Assembly (NCBI GenBank): GCA_024398595.1
Contig: JAKSIX010000013.1
Coordinates: forward strand, 1-46,079
Origin: Bacteroidaceae bacterium
GTDB taxonomy: Bacteria; Bacteroidota; Bacteroidia; Bacteroidales; Bacteroidaceae
Direction of reading: 5' to 3'
DNA length: 46,079 bases
The notes under the pieces were generated by a model. The model did not search any database and had not been told where the DNA came from. It saw nothing but the letters and a program-made list of their open reading frames with translations. Both the position numbers and the translations under genes were made by a program. Shown piece after piece: positions 45,942-46,079 of this stretch. Within the stretch, counting starts at the first letter, position 1; every line of letters starts with the position of its first letter.

Positions 45942-46079
45942 CCTGTTTTCCGCAATGGGACACCCATTTTGGCAGTTAGCTGAGATGAGCCCCAGCAGTT
46001 CGGTAACCTCCGGCTGCTCCTTGGTATCATGAGTTTTCCGTCATTTTGTACAATTAACTCTCCAGTGTCGTAGTCTTGG
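45942..46079 (-). other. Right-edge stretch, possible frameshifted 3' end of an unrecognised minus-strand gene
   Basis: No gene is certain here. On the minus strand one frame reads DYDTGELIVQNDGK from the window edge; another, after a run of four A (about 46031-46034), reads THDTKEQPEVTELLGLISANC and continues to a stop at 45902-45900, through the terminator. One extra A in that run would join the two. This may be a decayed gene, a sequencing slip, or chance; no family is recognised. Confidence 0.2.

Overview
The window is a chromosomal segment of a Bacteroidales-type bacterium (Bacteroidota). The evidence is a SusC/SusD pair with fasciclin lipoproteins, several promoters with the Bacteroidota -7 box TAnnTTTG and a TTG/TTTG -33 element, A-rich rather than Shine-Dalgarno leaders, and the linkage hemD-rnpA-yidD-tatD-tyrS. 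The genus cannot be read from the sequence. No insertion sequence, phage gene or CRISPR array was seen.

Layout. (1) 1-9627, minus strand: a polysaccharide-utilization-like cluster read GH43 glycosidase, large fasciclin-repeat lipoprotein, SusC, SusD, second fasciclin lipoprotein (cut by the window edge). (2) 9628-10053: intergenic region with the GH43 promoter, two hairpins and a possible small RNA. (3) 10054-14621, minus strand: housekeeping genes, namely tRNA-Gln, tyrS, tatD, yidD, rnpA, hemD, a LOG-family hydrolase and rpsO. (4) 14745-19196, plus strand: typA/bipA, a DUF4369/thioredoxin-fold lipoprotein without a CxxC pair, and a yifB/comM AAA ATPase whose end overlaps a convergent gene. 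(5) 19153-21889, minus strand: an alpha/beta-hydrolase and an AMP-forming acyl ligase. (6) 22008-28092, plus strand: metG, ispD and a GT4 glycosyltransferase joined by ATGA overlaps, then a Pif1-like helicase with an HRDC-like end. (7) 28137-31520, minus strand: two secreted metallopeptidases (M3 and M64). (8) 31577-38562, minus strand: a Type I restriction-modification operon, hsdM - YhcG/DUF1016 nuclease - hsdS - hsdR, with 3-4 bases between genes. (9) 38594-40753: rnr (RNase R). (10) 40920-43755, plus strand: a second, two-gene restriction-modification system resembling the BcgI (Type IIB) family. (11) 43764-45890: 5-formyltetrahydrofolate cyclo-ligase and a secreted type-B carboxylesterase, followed by a clear terminator.

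The most interesting region is the defence block at 31.6-43.8 kb, where two unrelated restriction-modification systems flank rnr. The hsdS gene carries two sequence features expected to change its specificity. One is a nine-C homopolymer just after the first target-recognition half; a change of one C in either direction leads to an early stop and a half-size S protein. The other is a perfect 12-bp tandem repeat encoding AELE-AELE in the central spacer, at the place where repeat number in EcoR124I/EcoDXXI sets the length of the DNA spacer. Together they suggest a phase-variable methylome.

The carbohydrate cluster is unusual in having two fasciclin lipoproteins around the SusCD pair, and an apparently cytoplasmic GH43 as its only enzyme in view.
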